Part shown: positions 1 to 8,562 of the stretch, in pieces | Layout: every line of letters starts with the position of its first letter | How positions within the stretch are numbered: the stretch's first letter is position 1 | Assembly: GCA_900547955.1 (NCBI GenBank) | Contig: URIR01000010.1 | Location: 1-50,697 of the forward strand | Reading direction: 5' to 3' | DNA from: an uncultured Eubacteriales bacterium | Lineage (GTDB): Bacteria; Bacillota; Clostridia; Christensenellales; QALW01 | Length of the DNA stretch: 50,697 nucleotides | Notes under the pieces: model-generated | Database searches by the model: none | What the model saw: only the letters and a program-made list of their open reading frames with translations | Told to the model about the DNA's origin: nothing | Program-made: the position numbers and the translations under genes

Positions 1-13
1 GGGGACGAGACAT

Positions 14-48
14 ATTTTCCCGCGCCGGCTTAGCCGGCGCGGGAAAAT
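14..48. terminator. Perfect GC-rich palindrome near the window's left edge
   Basis: Positions 14-30 pair perfectly with 32-48 around a single base (17 bp; in practice a 3-5 nt loop). The stem ends in AAAAT/ATTTT on both sides, so it could terminate transcription in either direction. Its host gene lies outside the window. It could also be the remnant of one arm of the cloverleaf family described below, but no second or third arm is visible here. Confidence 0.5.
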
Positions 49-212
49 GCATTATCAAACATAGTTTTTTAAATATAACCCCCATATGAAACGGCACTTT
101 CAAGCTATTCAATTATGAGAATAATACTTAAAGAAGTTAAGATTGTCTATTTAAATTACAAAAACACATGATATAATTATAGTATATTATTTTTATAATT
201 AAGGAGTTCGCT

Positions 213-2072
213 ATGAAAAAGTTTTTAATTATGCTTTTAACTCTCGGCTTAACTGTTTCGGCGTCAAGCTGCCAAAGCCCATCAAGCTCGCCTTCTGCTT
301 CTCCATCTTCAACTTCCCTGAATGGTCCGGAGCAAACCACCCAGGTTACCCAAACTCCATCCGGCACAAATCCCGTTACGCAAGAAGAAGGCTATAATGT
401 AAATAACATAGTGGGAGTTGACCAATTTAACCGCACATTTGATATAATAAGCGGCGAAAAGGAAGGCAAGCAGGTAGGAATGTTCTATTTTCTTTGGTTA
501 GGACAGCCTTTTGCCAGCGGGGTTTATGACGCAACAAAAATTTATAATGAATACGGCGAAGACGTCCTTTTTCACCAAACCAGCGATGTCAGTCCTGAAG
601 GGCAATTTCATTATTGGGGCGAGCCTTTGTACGGTTATTACAATTCAGGCGATGAATATGTAATCCGCAAGCATATAGAACTTCTTATTACAGCCGGCAT
701 AGACTTTCTCGTATTCGACACTACTAATGCCGTTACATACGACGCAGTATATGAAAAGATAATGAAGATAATAGATGAATATCTTAAGGCCGGCTGGGAC
801 GCGCCTAAGGTAGCTTTCTATACTCATTCCTATTCCATACAAACCGCCAACAAACTATACGAAAACGTATATAAAGCTAATTACTATCCCGACACCTGGT
901 ACCTTGTAGATGGAAAGCCCCTGATAATGGTATATACAGATGTTGAAAAAGACAAAGCAGTTTCAGGCGATGCAAATTATAATCCCGAGCCCCTTTCTCA
1001 GGAATTTCTTGATTTCTTCACTATTATGCGTCCCCAATGGCCAGATGAACAGTATTACGCAGACGGCTTCCCCTGGCTGGAATGGGTATATCCGCAACCG
1101 GAGCACAGCGGAATAATGAACGTAAGCGTTGCATCCCATCCAGGTGTTCCGTTCTCTTTCAGCATTACCCGCCCCGGTCATCTGAATTGGGGACGCGGTT
1201 ATAATCCCACAACAGGCGAAAATAATGCCGACAAGGTAAACGAAGGCCTCTTTTTTCAATATTGCTGGGATACCGTGCACGCCGAAGACCCGGATACAGT
1301 CTTTGTTACAGGCTGGAATGAATGGATAGCCTTAAAAACATTGTATGATGGTGAATATATGCTTTGCGATGCCGCCAATCTTGAATACTCACGTGATATA
1401 GAAATGATGAAAGGCGGTTATAACGACGCATTCTTCATACAGCTTATAAAAAATGTGCGCCAATTTAAGGGACTGGATGCTAATACCGAAACCTTTGAAA
1501 AACATACCATTGATTTGGACGGCGGTATTGAACAATGGGAAGAAATTGACGCCGTATACCGCAATATAGGCGAAACCAGCTATGGGCGCAATTACCGCGG
1601 GTGTACTGTCAGCCTCAGATATAATATGGATGCGCCGCGAAACAATCTGCAAACCATCAAAGTGGCTCACGATGATGAATACCTGTATTTCCTCATCCAG
1701 GCCGAAGGCAATATAACCGCTCCGGATAATCAAACAAACTGGTGCAATATATTAATAGGCACCGGCAAACCCTCCTTAAAAGGCTGGGAAAGCTATGAAT
1801 ATATTGTTAACCGTTCGGTAAATGGCAATTCAGCTTCTATTGAAAGTCTTGGAGAAGGCTTCAACTGCCAAGAAGTGGGCCAGGCTGAAATCAAGCTTGA
1901 CGGAAATAACTTAATGGTCAAAGTCCCCAGAGCATCTGTTGGACTAACAGATAGTGCAGAATTTTATTTCAAAGTAGCCGATGAGGTGGCAAATCAGGAT
2001 GATATTATGGACTATTATGTTACCGGCCGCTCTATGCCTATGGGGCATTTAAGCTATAAATACAACGGCTGA
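213..2072 (+). CDS. Lipoprotein with GH71/GH99-like glycosidase domain and C-terminal carbohydrate-binding-like domain
   Basis: Exported lipoprotein, 619 residues. Residues 1-20 form a lipoprotein signal with lipobox SASSC (Cys20), followed by a Ser/Pro/Thr-rich linker to about residue 55. Residues about 85-410 resemble the (beta/alpha)8 barrel of GH71/GH99-like (also DUF5010-type) hydrolases: an opening GMFYFLW strand, a WGEPLYGYY segment, GIDFLVFDTTNA, and the late GWNEW motif typical of these barrels. The last 150 residues (DDEYLYFLIQAEG onward) look like a CBM9-type beta-sandwich. The start is set by AAGGAG at 202-207, five bases before the ATG. A terminator follows directly, so the gene is probably monocistronic. 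Substrate is unknown; endo-acting mannan or related alpha-glycan hydrolysis is an inference from fold only. It faces two other surface proteins (2670-5342 and 5460-7139). Confidence 0.7.
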   Translation: MKKFLIMLLTLGLTVSASSCQSPSSSPSASPSSTSLNGPEQTTQVTQTPSGTNPVTQEEGYNVNNIVGVDQFNRTFDIISGEKEGKQVGMFYFLWLGQPFASGVYDATKIYNEYGEDVLFHQTSDVSPEGQFHYWGEPLYGYYNSGDEYVIRKHIELLITAGIDFLVFDTTNAVTYDAVYEKIMKIIDEYLKAGWDAPKVAFYTHSYSIQTANKLYENVYKANYYPDTWYLVDGKPLIMVYTDVEKDKAVSGDANYNPEPLSQEFLDFFTIMRPQWPDEQYYADGFPWLEWVYPQPEHSGIMNVSVASHPGVPFSFSITRPGHLNWGRGYNPTTGENNADKVNEGLFFQYCWDTVHAEDPDTVFVTGWNEWIALKTLYDGEYMLCDAANLEYSRDIEMMKGGYNDAFFIQLIKNVRQFKGLDANTETFEKHTIDLDGGIEQWEEIDAVYRNIGETSYGRNYRGCTVSLRYNMDAPRNNLQTIKVAHDDEYLYFLIQAEGNITAPDNQTNWCNILIGTGKPSLKGWESYEYIVNRSVNGNSASIESLGEGFNCQEVGQAEIKLDGNNLMVKVPRASVGLTDSAEFYFKVADEVANQDDIMDYYVTGRSMPMGHLSYKYNG

Positions 2073-2086
2073 TATTAAAATGTTTT

Positions 2087-2118
2087 AAAAAGCCCGTATA
2101 TAAATTGCGGGCTTTTTT
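2087..2118 (+). terminator. Intrinsic terminator of the GH71/99-like gene
   Basis: Stem AAAAAGCCCG (2087-2096) pairs with CGGGCTTTTT (2108-2117) and runs into a T-rich tail, 15 nt after the stop codon. Confidence 0.85.
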
Positions 2119-2247
2119 CTTTTTACAAAGCTGCTTATATTGCTCGCAAAACACTCTACGATTTATAAAACTATCTGTTTAAAAAAGCTAAAATAAGCAG
2201 CCGCATAAAAAACTAATAAAATTTATGGAATTTATTCCGCAAATCTG

Positions 2248-2342
2248 TTGACTTTTCTACAATTTCTGTTATAATAAAAAATGTAGATTTCATGATTACC
2301 TAATGATAAAATACCGGTGTCGTTTTTTGGGCCCGGTATTTT
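2248..2342 (+). ncRNA. Candidate short non-coding transcript (promoter plus hairpin)
   Basis: A good sigma-A-like promoter (TTGACT at 2248-2253, 16-nt spacer, TATAAT at 2270-2275) points into about 60 bases without a coding region. These end in a perfect 10-bp hairpin, AAAATACCGG (2308-2317) with CCGGTATTTT (2333-2342), whose loop contains TTTTTT. The T-tract after the stem is only four bases, so termination would be weak. No family is recognised. It could be a spurious AT-rich promoter. Confidence 0.25.
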
Positions 2343-2436
2343 GTCGTATATATCTAAAAGTTTAAAAAATTGCTTTTTAATTACAATAGAGTAGAGATTT
2401 TATCATATAAATCAACAAAATAAATATATAAAAATA

Positions 2437-2458
2437 GCGGAGTTTGGCCAAGCTCCGC
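2437..2458 (-). terminator. GC palindrome with downstream T-rich run on the minus strand
   Basis: A 22-nt near-perfect palindrome (GCGGAG arm with CTCCGC arm, two mismatches inside). Read on the minus strand it is followed by a TATTTTTAT run. It may be a second terminator for the minus-strand lipoprotein gene, or a satellite hairpin of the adjacent cloverleaf. Confidence 0.4.
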
Positions 2459-2461
2459 CGC

Positions 2462-2591
2462 TTTATCTTCGGACTCCCAACCAAGGGGCGCGGCGTTTGG
2501 CATGGCAAAGCCATGCCTAGACCGGGCTGCGCCCGGTCCGCGGCCGTCGGCCGCAAACGCCGCGCCCCTTGGTTGGGAGTCCGAAGATAAA
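2462..2591 (-). repeat. Cloverleaf palindromic element A
   Basis: A perfect 38-bp outer stem (2462-2499 with 2554-2591) encloses three hairpins. Arm 1 is GCATGGC-aaa-GCCATGC (2500-2516). Arm 2 is GACCGGGC-tgc-GCCCGGTC (2520-2538). Arm 3 is CGGCC-gtc-GGCCG (2541-2553). Only three and two bases are left unpaired between arms. Read on the minus strand the arm order matches elements C and G (a GCGGCC arm first, then a longer GC arm, then a GC..GGC arm), so this copy is inverted relative to them. It lies between two convergent genes, 78 nt past the stop codon of the minus-strand one. Confidence 0.85.
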
Positions 2592-2636
2592 AACCCCGTG
2601 AGCGATTTATCATGTTATGATAAATCGCTCACGGGG
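2589..2636 (-). terminator. Strong intrinsic terminator of the 890-residue lipoprotein gene
   Basis: A perfect 19-bp stem (2594-2612 with 2618-2636, loop TGTTA) is followed on the minus strand by TTTTT (positions 2593-2589). It overlaps the edge of cloverleaf A by three bases. Confidence 0.85.
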
Positions 2637-2669
2637 CCTCAACAGCAATAACAAATACTTGATAATCCT

Positions 2670-5342
2670 TTAAGCTATACTCTTAAGCCTATATTGATGG
2701 GTGTCGCCATTATGAGGAACATTAAACGACATGCTGTACGTTCCGGTATATGCATCATAATTGCACTGCCAATAATCATTACCCGAAACAGATTGGTCAA
2801 TCATGGTTTCGCTTCCGTCCTCATTCACCATAAACAGCCGCCAATTTTTATAGCCCTCTAAATTAGTAACAGTAACAGGCACATAACCCATACCGTTTGT
2901 AATAGTAAATTCAGCGGCTATATCCCCATTCATACCGGTACTCTTAACGGCTACAGGATAATTGCCTAAAAGCTCGCCTTGCTTAACATCCACGCTTATC
3001 TGCCCCTTAACCGCATATTCATGCACAAGCTCCCAAGAATCAAAATAGCTCGCATCCATATTGCGTATTATCTCGCTGGGCCCATAATAATCCTCTTTAT
3101 GTTGCGGCGGCATCATATATTCTACCATACCTTCAACAACGCTGCCTTTTTCAATAAATCCATTGCAGTCCTTAGGCGGAGCTATTTCAGTTACAATAGA
3201 AGGCGTACTATTATTTGACTGATAGAAAGACAGGGTAGGCTGAGAATACTCCTTACCGTTTATATTGGCAGAATATTCGCGTATAACCATCGCTTTATTA
3301 GGCCAGGCTCCAGTACGTCCGGGAAGCAATTCATATCCATGCATGCTCACCCACACAGATTCTCCGGGAATTTCCACCTGCTGTTCCATGGTCTTATGAT
3401 AACCTACATACCCGCTCTTGTCATCCTTAGGCATATCTGTCTCCAATATAACTCCCTCGTCGTTGCCGTAGGCCAGCTTAGTCATGCCGCTGTCATTATA
3501 ATTATCCGCGCCCAACTGGAAGAATGCCAAACGGTCGTATTCAACATCCTCGAGGAAAGTATATTTAAAGTCAAACAGCATCTTGCCCATATCATCCACT
3601 CTGGTTTGGGTAAGACCTAATTCGGCTTTAATTTTTCTATCAGAGCTGTATCCGGTAAAGGTTATACGGGAAATATTGGGAGAATAATTTACATAATCTA
3701 TCTTAAGGGCATTTATAAAATCCCTGCTATAAAAAGACGTACTCCCCTTTCCTTTTTCATAATATACAAGGAAGTCGCTGCCCCCGTCACCGTTAGACCA
3801 TTCATATTTGCCATAGCCGGAATCCTGCGTACCCAAAAGCAATCCATGGCTGTCGCATATTATGGAACGTCCGTGCTGCGTCGGGTCAGGGTCAAAACAG
3901 AACATTTCTCCAAAAGAACCTATGGAAGAAGAAATCCACCATTGATTTGATCCCCAGCCCACAAGGCAAAGCTGCGAGAAGGATGAAGTATAGGAATCAC
4001 CCCACTGAGCGTAAGCCGTGGTATATTCATAATCAGCCGTTTCTCCGGCAGGTATTCGTATATATACATAGGCATGCGACCAGTTGGCCGACCACACACC
4101 AATTACCGGATAATTATGCCTGTTGCGTGAAAGCTGGACAGGTATGCCTATAGGCTCTAAAGTTTCGGCGTCTCGGAGCATGGGAGACATACCTGAATTG
4201 CTGTAGGACGTATACGGATACTCATACGGCTTGTAGAAATTAGCCAATACCAGCACATCATGCTCTGTTGGATTGTGTATAGTCACCCTGCTGCGCTCAT
4301 ATGCGTTCATATTGCCTTCTATAGCAAAGTTCATATTGCCCGCGCTGCTCGGCGTATTCATTTCCCAGGCTAAATTCTGTTCGTTATAAGCAATCTCCGG
4401 CTTGGTTGATTTACGCGGGGCAAAATGCTCCAATTCAATTTCAACCTGCTTAGAGGCAAAATATTCGTCAATAAGCTCGTTATTAACGTTGCTCATAGGA
4501 ATAATTATGAAAGAAAATCCGCCCCATTCTGCTTTTTCGTTAAGCACGTTCTGCGTAACGTATACCTTGCCGTCCTTATATTCAATCTTACCCTCATCGC
4601 TGTCAAAAATAAACGCATAACCCGCACCGTCGCTGTTTTTTAGGGTAAGCACCTTATTGTCATAAGAAAACTCAGATATATTATACTGTTCTTCAAGCTG
4701 CATCATAACTGAAGCTTCAGCCTCTTTAGCTTCCTTGCCGTTATACAGCTCATAGGTCAGCACAAGATATTCCGAAATAGCGCTAAACTCCATACGCGCC
4801 TTAAAATCTATATACTCTTCATATTGAAGACTGTAAATATCAGCTCTCTGAATATAAGTACCGCTGTCTATTACTCTGAATGCGCCCCCGGCATCGCTCT
4901 GAAAAGGTTCGCCCTCAAAATATTCGCGCTCCGAAGTAACTACTTCAGTAGTATAGTCGTCGGCCGAAATTAGATATTTCATATCCAGAACCTTAGGCAG
5001 CGCTTCTATTATATCGTTATCCTGCGATTTTGCTTCTTCACGCGTATACGGAGTTGCAAAGCTGCCCAAAGTCACAAAAGAACCTGTCTCCCTGTCCATG
5101 GAAAACCCATATTTGCCCGTTTGAACATTTATCGTATTGGCGCTTGGAGTATGAAGGTTTTCCGGATACCACATAAAAGTATAATCATATGATTTAGGCA
5201 TAAATGTGGATTGACTGTCTATTGCGCCGTAATCGACAGTCGGAGCGCTGGAAGGAGATGGGTCTCCCGTACAGCCCGAAAGCATAAACGTACCTGATAG
5301 CACGCATGCAGCTATAAGGGAAACATAACCGCCTTTTTTCAT
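2670..5342 (-). CDS. Large exported lipoprotein of unrecognised family
   Basis: 890 residues, beginning with a lipoprotein signal with lipobox LSGC (Cys24), so the protein should be tethered outside the membrane. The rest is rich in aromatic residues, Gly, Ser and alternating hydrophobic strands (for example EWGGFSFIIIP, WSHAYVYIRIP, YKNWRLFMVNEDG). This is the look of several beta-sandwich or supersandwich domains such as those in polysaccharide-binding or galactose-mutarotase-like proteins. No catalytic motif or named family was recognised. No membrane anchor is visible at the C-terminus. The start has a GGAGAAAGGAAC ribosome site. It lies downstream of and co-directional with 5460-7139 across a 117-nt gap and ends in a strong terminator, so the two may be co-expressed. 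A role in extracellular glycan handling is inferred from neighbours only. Confidence 0.6.
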   Translation of the reverse strand: MKKGGYVSLIAACVLSGTFMLSGCTGDPSPSSAPTVDYGAIDSQSTFMPKSYDYTFMWYPENLHTPSANTINVQTGKYGFSMDRETGSFVTLGSFATPYTREEAKSQDNDIIEALPKVLDMKYLISADDYTTEVVTSEREYFEGEPFQSDAGGAFRVIDSGTYIQRADIYSLQYEEYIDFKARMEFSAISEYLVLTYELYNGKEAKEAEASVMMQLEEQYNISEFSYDNKVLTLKNSDGAGYAFIFDSDEGKIEYKDGKVYVTQNVLNEKAEWGGFSFIIIPMSNVNNELIDEYFASKQVEIELEHFAPRKSTKPEIAYNEQNLAWEMNTPSSAGNMNFAIEGNMNAYERSRVTIHNPTEHDVLVLANFYKPYEYPYTSYSNSGMSPMLRDAETLEPIGIPVQLSRNRHNYPVIGVWSANWSHAYVYIRIPAGETADYEYTTAYAQWGDSYTSSFSQLCLVGWGSNQWWISSSIGSFGEMFCFDPDPTQHGRSIICDSHGLLLGTQDSGYGKYEWSNGDGGSDFLVYYEKGKGSTSFYSRDFINALKIDYVNYSPNISRITFTGYSSDRKIKAELGLTQTRVDDMGKMLFDFKYTFLEDVEYDRLAFFQLGADNYNDSGMTKLAYGNDEGVILETDMPKDDKSGYVGYHKTMEQQVEIPGESVWVSMHGYELLPGRTGAWPNKAMVIREYSANINGKEYSQPTLSFYQSNNSTPSIVTEIAPPKDCNGFIEKGSVVEGMVEYMMPPQHKEDYYGPSEIIRNMDASYFDSWELVHEYAVKGQISVDVKQGELLGNYPVAVKSTGMNGDIAAEFTITNGMGYVPVTVTNLEGYKNWRLFMVNEDGSETMIDQSVSGNDYWQCNYDAYTGTYSMSFNVPHNGDTHQYRLKSIA

Positions 5343-5459
5343 TTTTTCACGTTCCTTTCTCCGCGCTTAATAGTATTAGCTCCGCGGCAAGCTCTTTAAT
5401 TTCAAACCGGCAAGGCGTATAACGTCCTGCCGGTTAAAAAACAAATTATTTCTTTAATC

Positions 5460-7139
5460 TTATTCAGCCTTTGGCTGATTATCATCCTTAGGCGCGTCAC
5501 TCCCGCCGTTCTTCTTCTTTTTAGAAGCAACCGCTATGATTATTACAACTACCGCAACTACCGCTACCCCTATAACAACCCAGATTATCCATGAGGTATT
5601 GGCGTCTTCCGGCTCCGTAGTGCTGCTGGGACTCTTTGAAGCAGAGCCGGTAGCCTGAGAAGTGGAGCCCGTGCCCTCTGAAGGTGAAGTGCCGGGCACA
5701 TCTCCCTCGTTAAGAGGCATTTCTATAAGATCTCCGTTAATTTTAGCGACGGTAACATCCTTAGGATTATCTTCCACATTTGTACCGTACACAAAGAAAT
5801 CATCAAAGCTTACAGTATCTCCCGCTTCGCTGTCAATCCATAAATAATAGGTCTGGAAGCCTATAGAGCTGATATAGGATTCGCCTCGCGTCCATTCCGG
5901 AACAAAGGACGCTTCATTCCAATATCCCAAAAGATACTCAACGGCTATAGTCACATAACCCTCAAAGCGCGCGGGAACATACAGGCAGTCATTGGCCACG
6001 GTAGCCACAACCTGGTCACCCTCCATATTAAATAGTTTAATAGGCTTATCGTTATCTATAACATAGAGATTAGAACCAAGCATTTTAAGGCCCAGCATAA
6101 TGTTTTCAGCCGTATCGTTGTTAATATAGAAGCCAATGCCGTCAGCATGTCTGAAGGCTGAGCTGTCCTTATTGGTCATATCAAAACGGAAATAAGTGCA
6201 GTGGTCCACGTCCGATTGATAAATAACCACCTTGCCGTCCTCATAACGGGCCAGATAAGGGCATTCGGTATCAGGAACCTGCATCTCTGAAAGCTCTATT
6301 TCTCTATCGGGGAAATCAAAGCTCTCCAGAACATTGATTTTTACGTTTTCATCCTCCCAGGGAGTAACGGTGGTGCCAGGCTCAGGAACCACTACAGGAT
6401 CTATAGTAGAATTTGATTCAGCCTCCATTATAAGCTGAGGGTCCTTTTCGGCAATATTAGCTCCCATTCCGAAAAAGTTATCTAATATTATTTCTCCATT
6501 GCCTTCCTCCAGGTTCATTCCGCCTATGCGGGTAGCCAGCTTATTAACGGTGCCGTCGCTTATAGTCCCTTCACCCTCATTTACAAGATTCCCTATATCA
6601 ATAAGGAAAAAGCCTTCAAAACCGGGAGTAATAAAGCAGGAGCTATACGGGCCTGCCGACTGCGCAGAAACGTTTCCCTCCAGGTCAGCAAGATAATACT
6701 GCGTTCCGCCCGGAAGAGTAGCCTTAAAGTCGTCGCCTATCCATCTAGGCTGCAAATCAAGCGTCTGCTCGGTATTATTGCAGATATAAAATCCCAGGAC
6801 CTCGGTTTCGCCAATCTCATATGTAGCTCCGAAATTAAATATAATTTCATAATATCCGTTTAAAAGCTTATTAACATAAAGCGCTCCGTCCTTAAATTCC
6901 ATAGAAACTCTTTCCAGCAGAATAGAAATCGCTTCCTCCGGAGTTCCGCCGCCCTGATCATGGTTGGTTTCGGCAATATCGTCCGCAGTAACCGCTCCGC
7001 TTTTTTCGTCCAGAGTATCGTAAACATTAATTTTTACGCTGCTGTCGTCCCATGGAGTAGCTATAGCAAAAGCTGAAAAAGAAGCTAAAGACGCTATCAG
7101 CATTAATGCCGCTACCAAAATGGCCATAGTTTTTTTCAT
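5460..7139 (-). CDS. Membrane-anchored surface protein with two tandem carbohydrate-binding-like domains
   Basis: 559 residues. A cleavable signal peptide (residues 1-25, ending SAFA) is followed by two related modules. Each begins with TPWDDSSVKIN or TPWEDENVKIN and contains a GFYI(C/N)N(N/D)T strand and an FDDFF or LDNFF strand. That pattern resembles CBM11/CIA30-type jelly rolls. Next come a Ser/Thr/Gly/Pro-rich spacer of about 35 residues, one transmembrane helix (IIWVVIGVAVVAVVVIIIAV) and a KKKK cytoplasmic tail. There is no LPXTG motif, so it is membrane-held rather than sortase-anchored. The ribosome site AGGAGG is eight bases upstream of ATG. Likely function: holding glycans or a partner enzyme near the membrane; ligand unknown. 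Confidence 0.6.
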   Translation of the reverse strand: MKKTMAILVAALMLIASLASFSAFAIATPWDDSSVKINVYDTLDEKSGAVTADDIAETNHDQGGGTPEEAISILLERVSMEFKDGALYVNKLLNGYYEIIFNFGATYEIGETEVLGFYICNNTEQTLDLQPRWIGDDFKATLPGGTQYYLADLEGNVSAQSAGPYSSCFITPGFEGFFLIDIGNLVNEGEGTISDGTVNKLATRIGGMNLEEGNGEIILDNFFGMGANIAEKDPQLIMEAESNSTIDPVVVPEPGTTVTPWEDENVKINVLESFDFPDREIELSEMQVPDTECPYLARYEDGKVVIYQSDVDHCTYFRFDMTNKDSSAFRHADGIGFYINNDTAENIMLGLKMLGSNLYVIDNDKPIKLFNMEGDQVVATVANDCLYVPARFEGYVTIAVEYLLGYWNEASFVPEWTRGESYISSIGFQTYYLWIDSEAGDTVSFDDFFVYGTNVEDNPKDVTVAKINGDLIEMPLNEGDVPGTSPSEGTGSTSQATGSASKSPSSTTEPEDANTSWIIWVVIGVAVVAVVVIIIAVASKKKKNGGSDAPKDDNQPKAE

Positions 7140-7393
7140 TTTTTATACCTCCTCACTTATTCAATTAATATGATAATAACTTTGTCTGTTCATTTACATA
7201 CACATTTTTAACTTAAATAAGCATTATATTAACTTTACTAACAATCATTTTAAATAAAATCTAAAATAGAATAGCCGTTTGAATATATACCGGTCAAAAA
7301 TCTATCTATGCAGAAATCGCTTGAAATTATAAAAGCCTGCTGCAATGCGGGACGAAACTCAGGGAAATATACAAAAAAACAGCGTTCCGCGAA

Positions 7394-7417
7394 GGGGCGG
7401 GGGGTGGGGGCGGCGGG
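7394..7417 (+). other. Potential G-quadruplex tract
   Basis: Runs of G4, G6, G5 and G3 are separated by one to four bases, which meets the usual intramolecular G4 pattern. It abuts a 9-bp GC hairpin (7416-7424 with 7430-7438) and then cloverleaf B, and is about 255 bases upstream of the start of 5460-7139. Whether it folds in vivo is not shown. Confidence 0.5.
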
Positions 7418-7440
7418 CGGCGGCCTTATGCCGCCGCCGC

Positions 7441-7553
7441 TAAAACGGCGCAGATTTTGGCGCCCTCAAAGCGCCAAAATTTCGCTTACGGCAGGCCTAA
7501 ACGGCCTGCTGTAAGCGTCGAGCCGGCTTAAAGCCGGCTCATGCGCCGCTTAT
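7441..7553. repeat. Cloverleaf palindromic element B (short outer stem)
   Basis: The outer stem is only CGGCGCA (7446-7452) with TGCGCCG (7542-7548). It encloses ATTTTGGCGC with GCGCCAAAAT (7454-7463/7471-7480), a 15-bp arm with one mismatch (7483-7497/7503-7517), and GAGCCGGCTT with AAGCCGGCTC (7520-7529/7531-7540). The first arm is the same sequence as in elements D and E. Outside the short stem, the G-rich left flank has no complementary partner on the right, as if one half of a longer outer stem was lost or replaced. It ends 12 nt from the AraC gene's stop codon. Confidence 0.75.
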
Positions 7554-7559
7554 TTAAAA

Positions 7560-8438
7560 TCATAACTTAATACCAAAATCCTCATTTTTATAATAAACTG
7601 CCTTATCCTCGCGTGCAGAACGTCCCATAAGTTTTTTATAAAGCCTGCTCAAATAATGCTCATTTTCAAAGCCCGTCTGTTCCCCAGCCTCCTTTAGACT
7701 TAAGCCCCTGTCCTGCATCAGCTCCCGCACCTTATTAAGCTTAGCAATATTTATATATTCTATAACCGTTCTTCCCGTATAGTTTTTAAAAATCTTTCCT
7801 AAATAGCCCACGCTTATCCCAACATGCTCGGATATTTTATTCATAGATATATGCTCGTCAATATGAGCGGATATATAATTTACCGCCCTTCGGAAATATA
7901 CAGACGTTCCATCCATTCCCGAACCCGTGCTTAATACGGCGCATCTGTCGGTAAGCGCCGAAAGCAAAAGCATGAATAGCCCTATGCATTCAACGTCCCG
8001 TCCCGTCCTTAAGCTTACGCGCGACTGTATCAATTTTTCAAACAGGCTCAAAAGCTCCGAATCCTCTTTTACATAAATGCTGTCGGGCAGCACGATATAC
8101 TTATTCTTTTCCGGGCTGTCAATTATCCGGCTTTTTATTTCTTCAGGCCGACAGGCATAATGCGCATATTTCATACGCGCTCCAACCGCCCAGTGCCTGT
8201 GAAGCGGTTCATAACTGAAGCACCGTTCTCCCTCCTTGCGCAAATGTACTCCCAGAGTGCCCGGCGAGCGCGTCTGCATAAGACCGTCCTCGCGCAATAC
8301 GACCGCTTCTCCCCTTTCTATATAGCTTATTTCAATATAATCCTCCTGAGGAGCAAAAGATAAATCGTAATGTCTGGTTTCATATGTATGCGCAAATAGT
8401 ATTTCAGCCTGCGATTCTAACTCTATTATATGGTACAT
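7560..8438 (-). CDS. AraC-family transcriptional regulator
   Basis: 292 residues. The C-terminal hundred residues are a two-helix-turn-helix AraC/XylS DNA-binding domain (MNKISEHVGISVGYLGKIFK, then LKEAGEQTGFENEHYLSRLYKK). The N-terminal half is a cupin-like sensor (YDLSFAPQEDYIEISYIERGEA). It is divergent from the glycyl-radical enzyme gene across 124 bp, the classical arrangement for a local activator. Its ligand is probably the substrate of that pathway; this is inference. The start has a GGGGAGG ribosome site. No T-tract terminator lies downstream; cloverleaf B starts 12 nt past the stop codon and may serve that role. Confidence 0.85.
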   Translation of the reverse strand: MYHIIELESQAEILFAHTYETRHYDLSFAPQEDYIEISYIERGEAVVLREDGLMQTRSPGTLGVHLRKEGERCFSYEPLHRHWAVGARMKYAHYACRPEEIKSRIIDSPEKNKYIVLPDSIYVKEDSELLSLFEKLIQSRVSLRTGRDVECIGLFMLLLSALTDRCAVLSTGSGMDGTSVYFRRAVNYISAHIDEHISMNKISEHVGISVGYLGKIFKNYTGRTVIEYINIAKLNKVRELMQDRGLSLKEAGEQTGFENEHYLSRLYKKLMGRSAREDKAVYYKNEDFGIKL

Positions 8439-8461
8439 ATTTTATTTCCTCCCCTTTAAAT

Positions 8462-8492
8462 TATATTGCAATAGTGCATATTTTTCAATATA
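8462..8492. promoter_or_regulatory. Candidate operator between the AraC and glycyl-radical genes
   Basis: An inverted repeat TATATTG (8462-8468) and CAATATA (8486-8492) sits in the 124-bp divergent region. AT-rich DNA makes chance occurrence plausible. If real, it is the natural binding site for the AraC regulator. Confidence 0.25.
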
Positions 8493-8562
8493 GTTTATAT
8501 ACTTTTTTATTTAAACGCTATAAAATATTTAAGAATTAAAAAAGCTTACCGGAGGCGTAGAT

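Noticed and set aside
2377..2613. Open frame on the minus strand across cloverleaf A (and similar frames at 7308-7514, 12835-13117 and 39026-39223)
   Set aside because: Their residues come from reading through palindromic arms; they lack ribosome sites and resemble no protein. The base-paired structure explains the sequence better.
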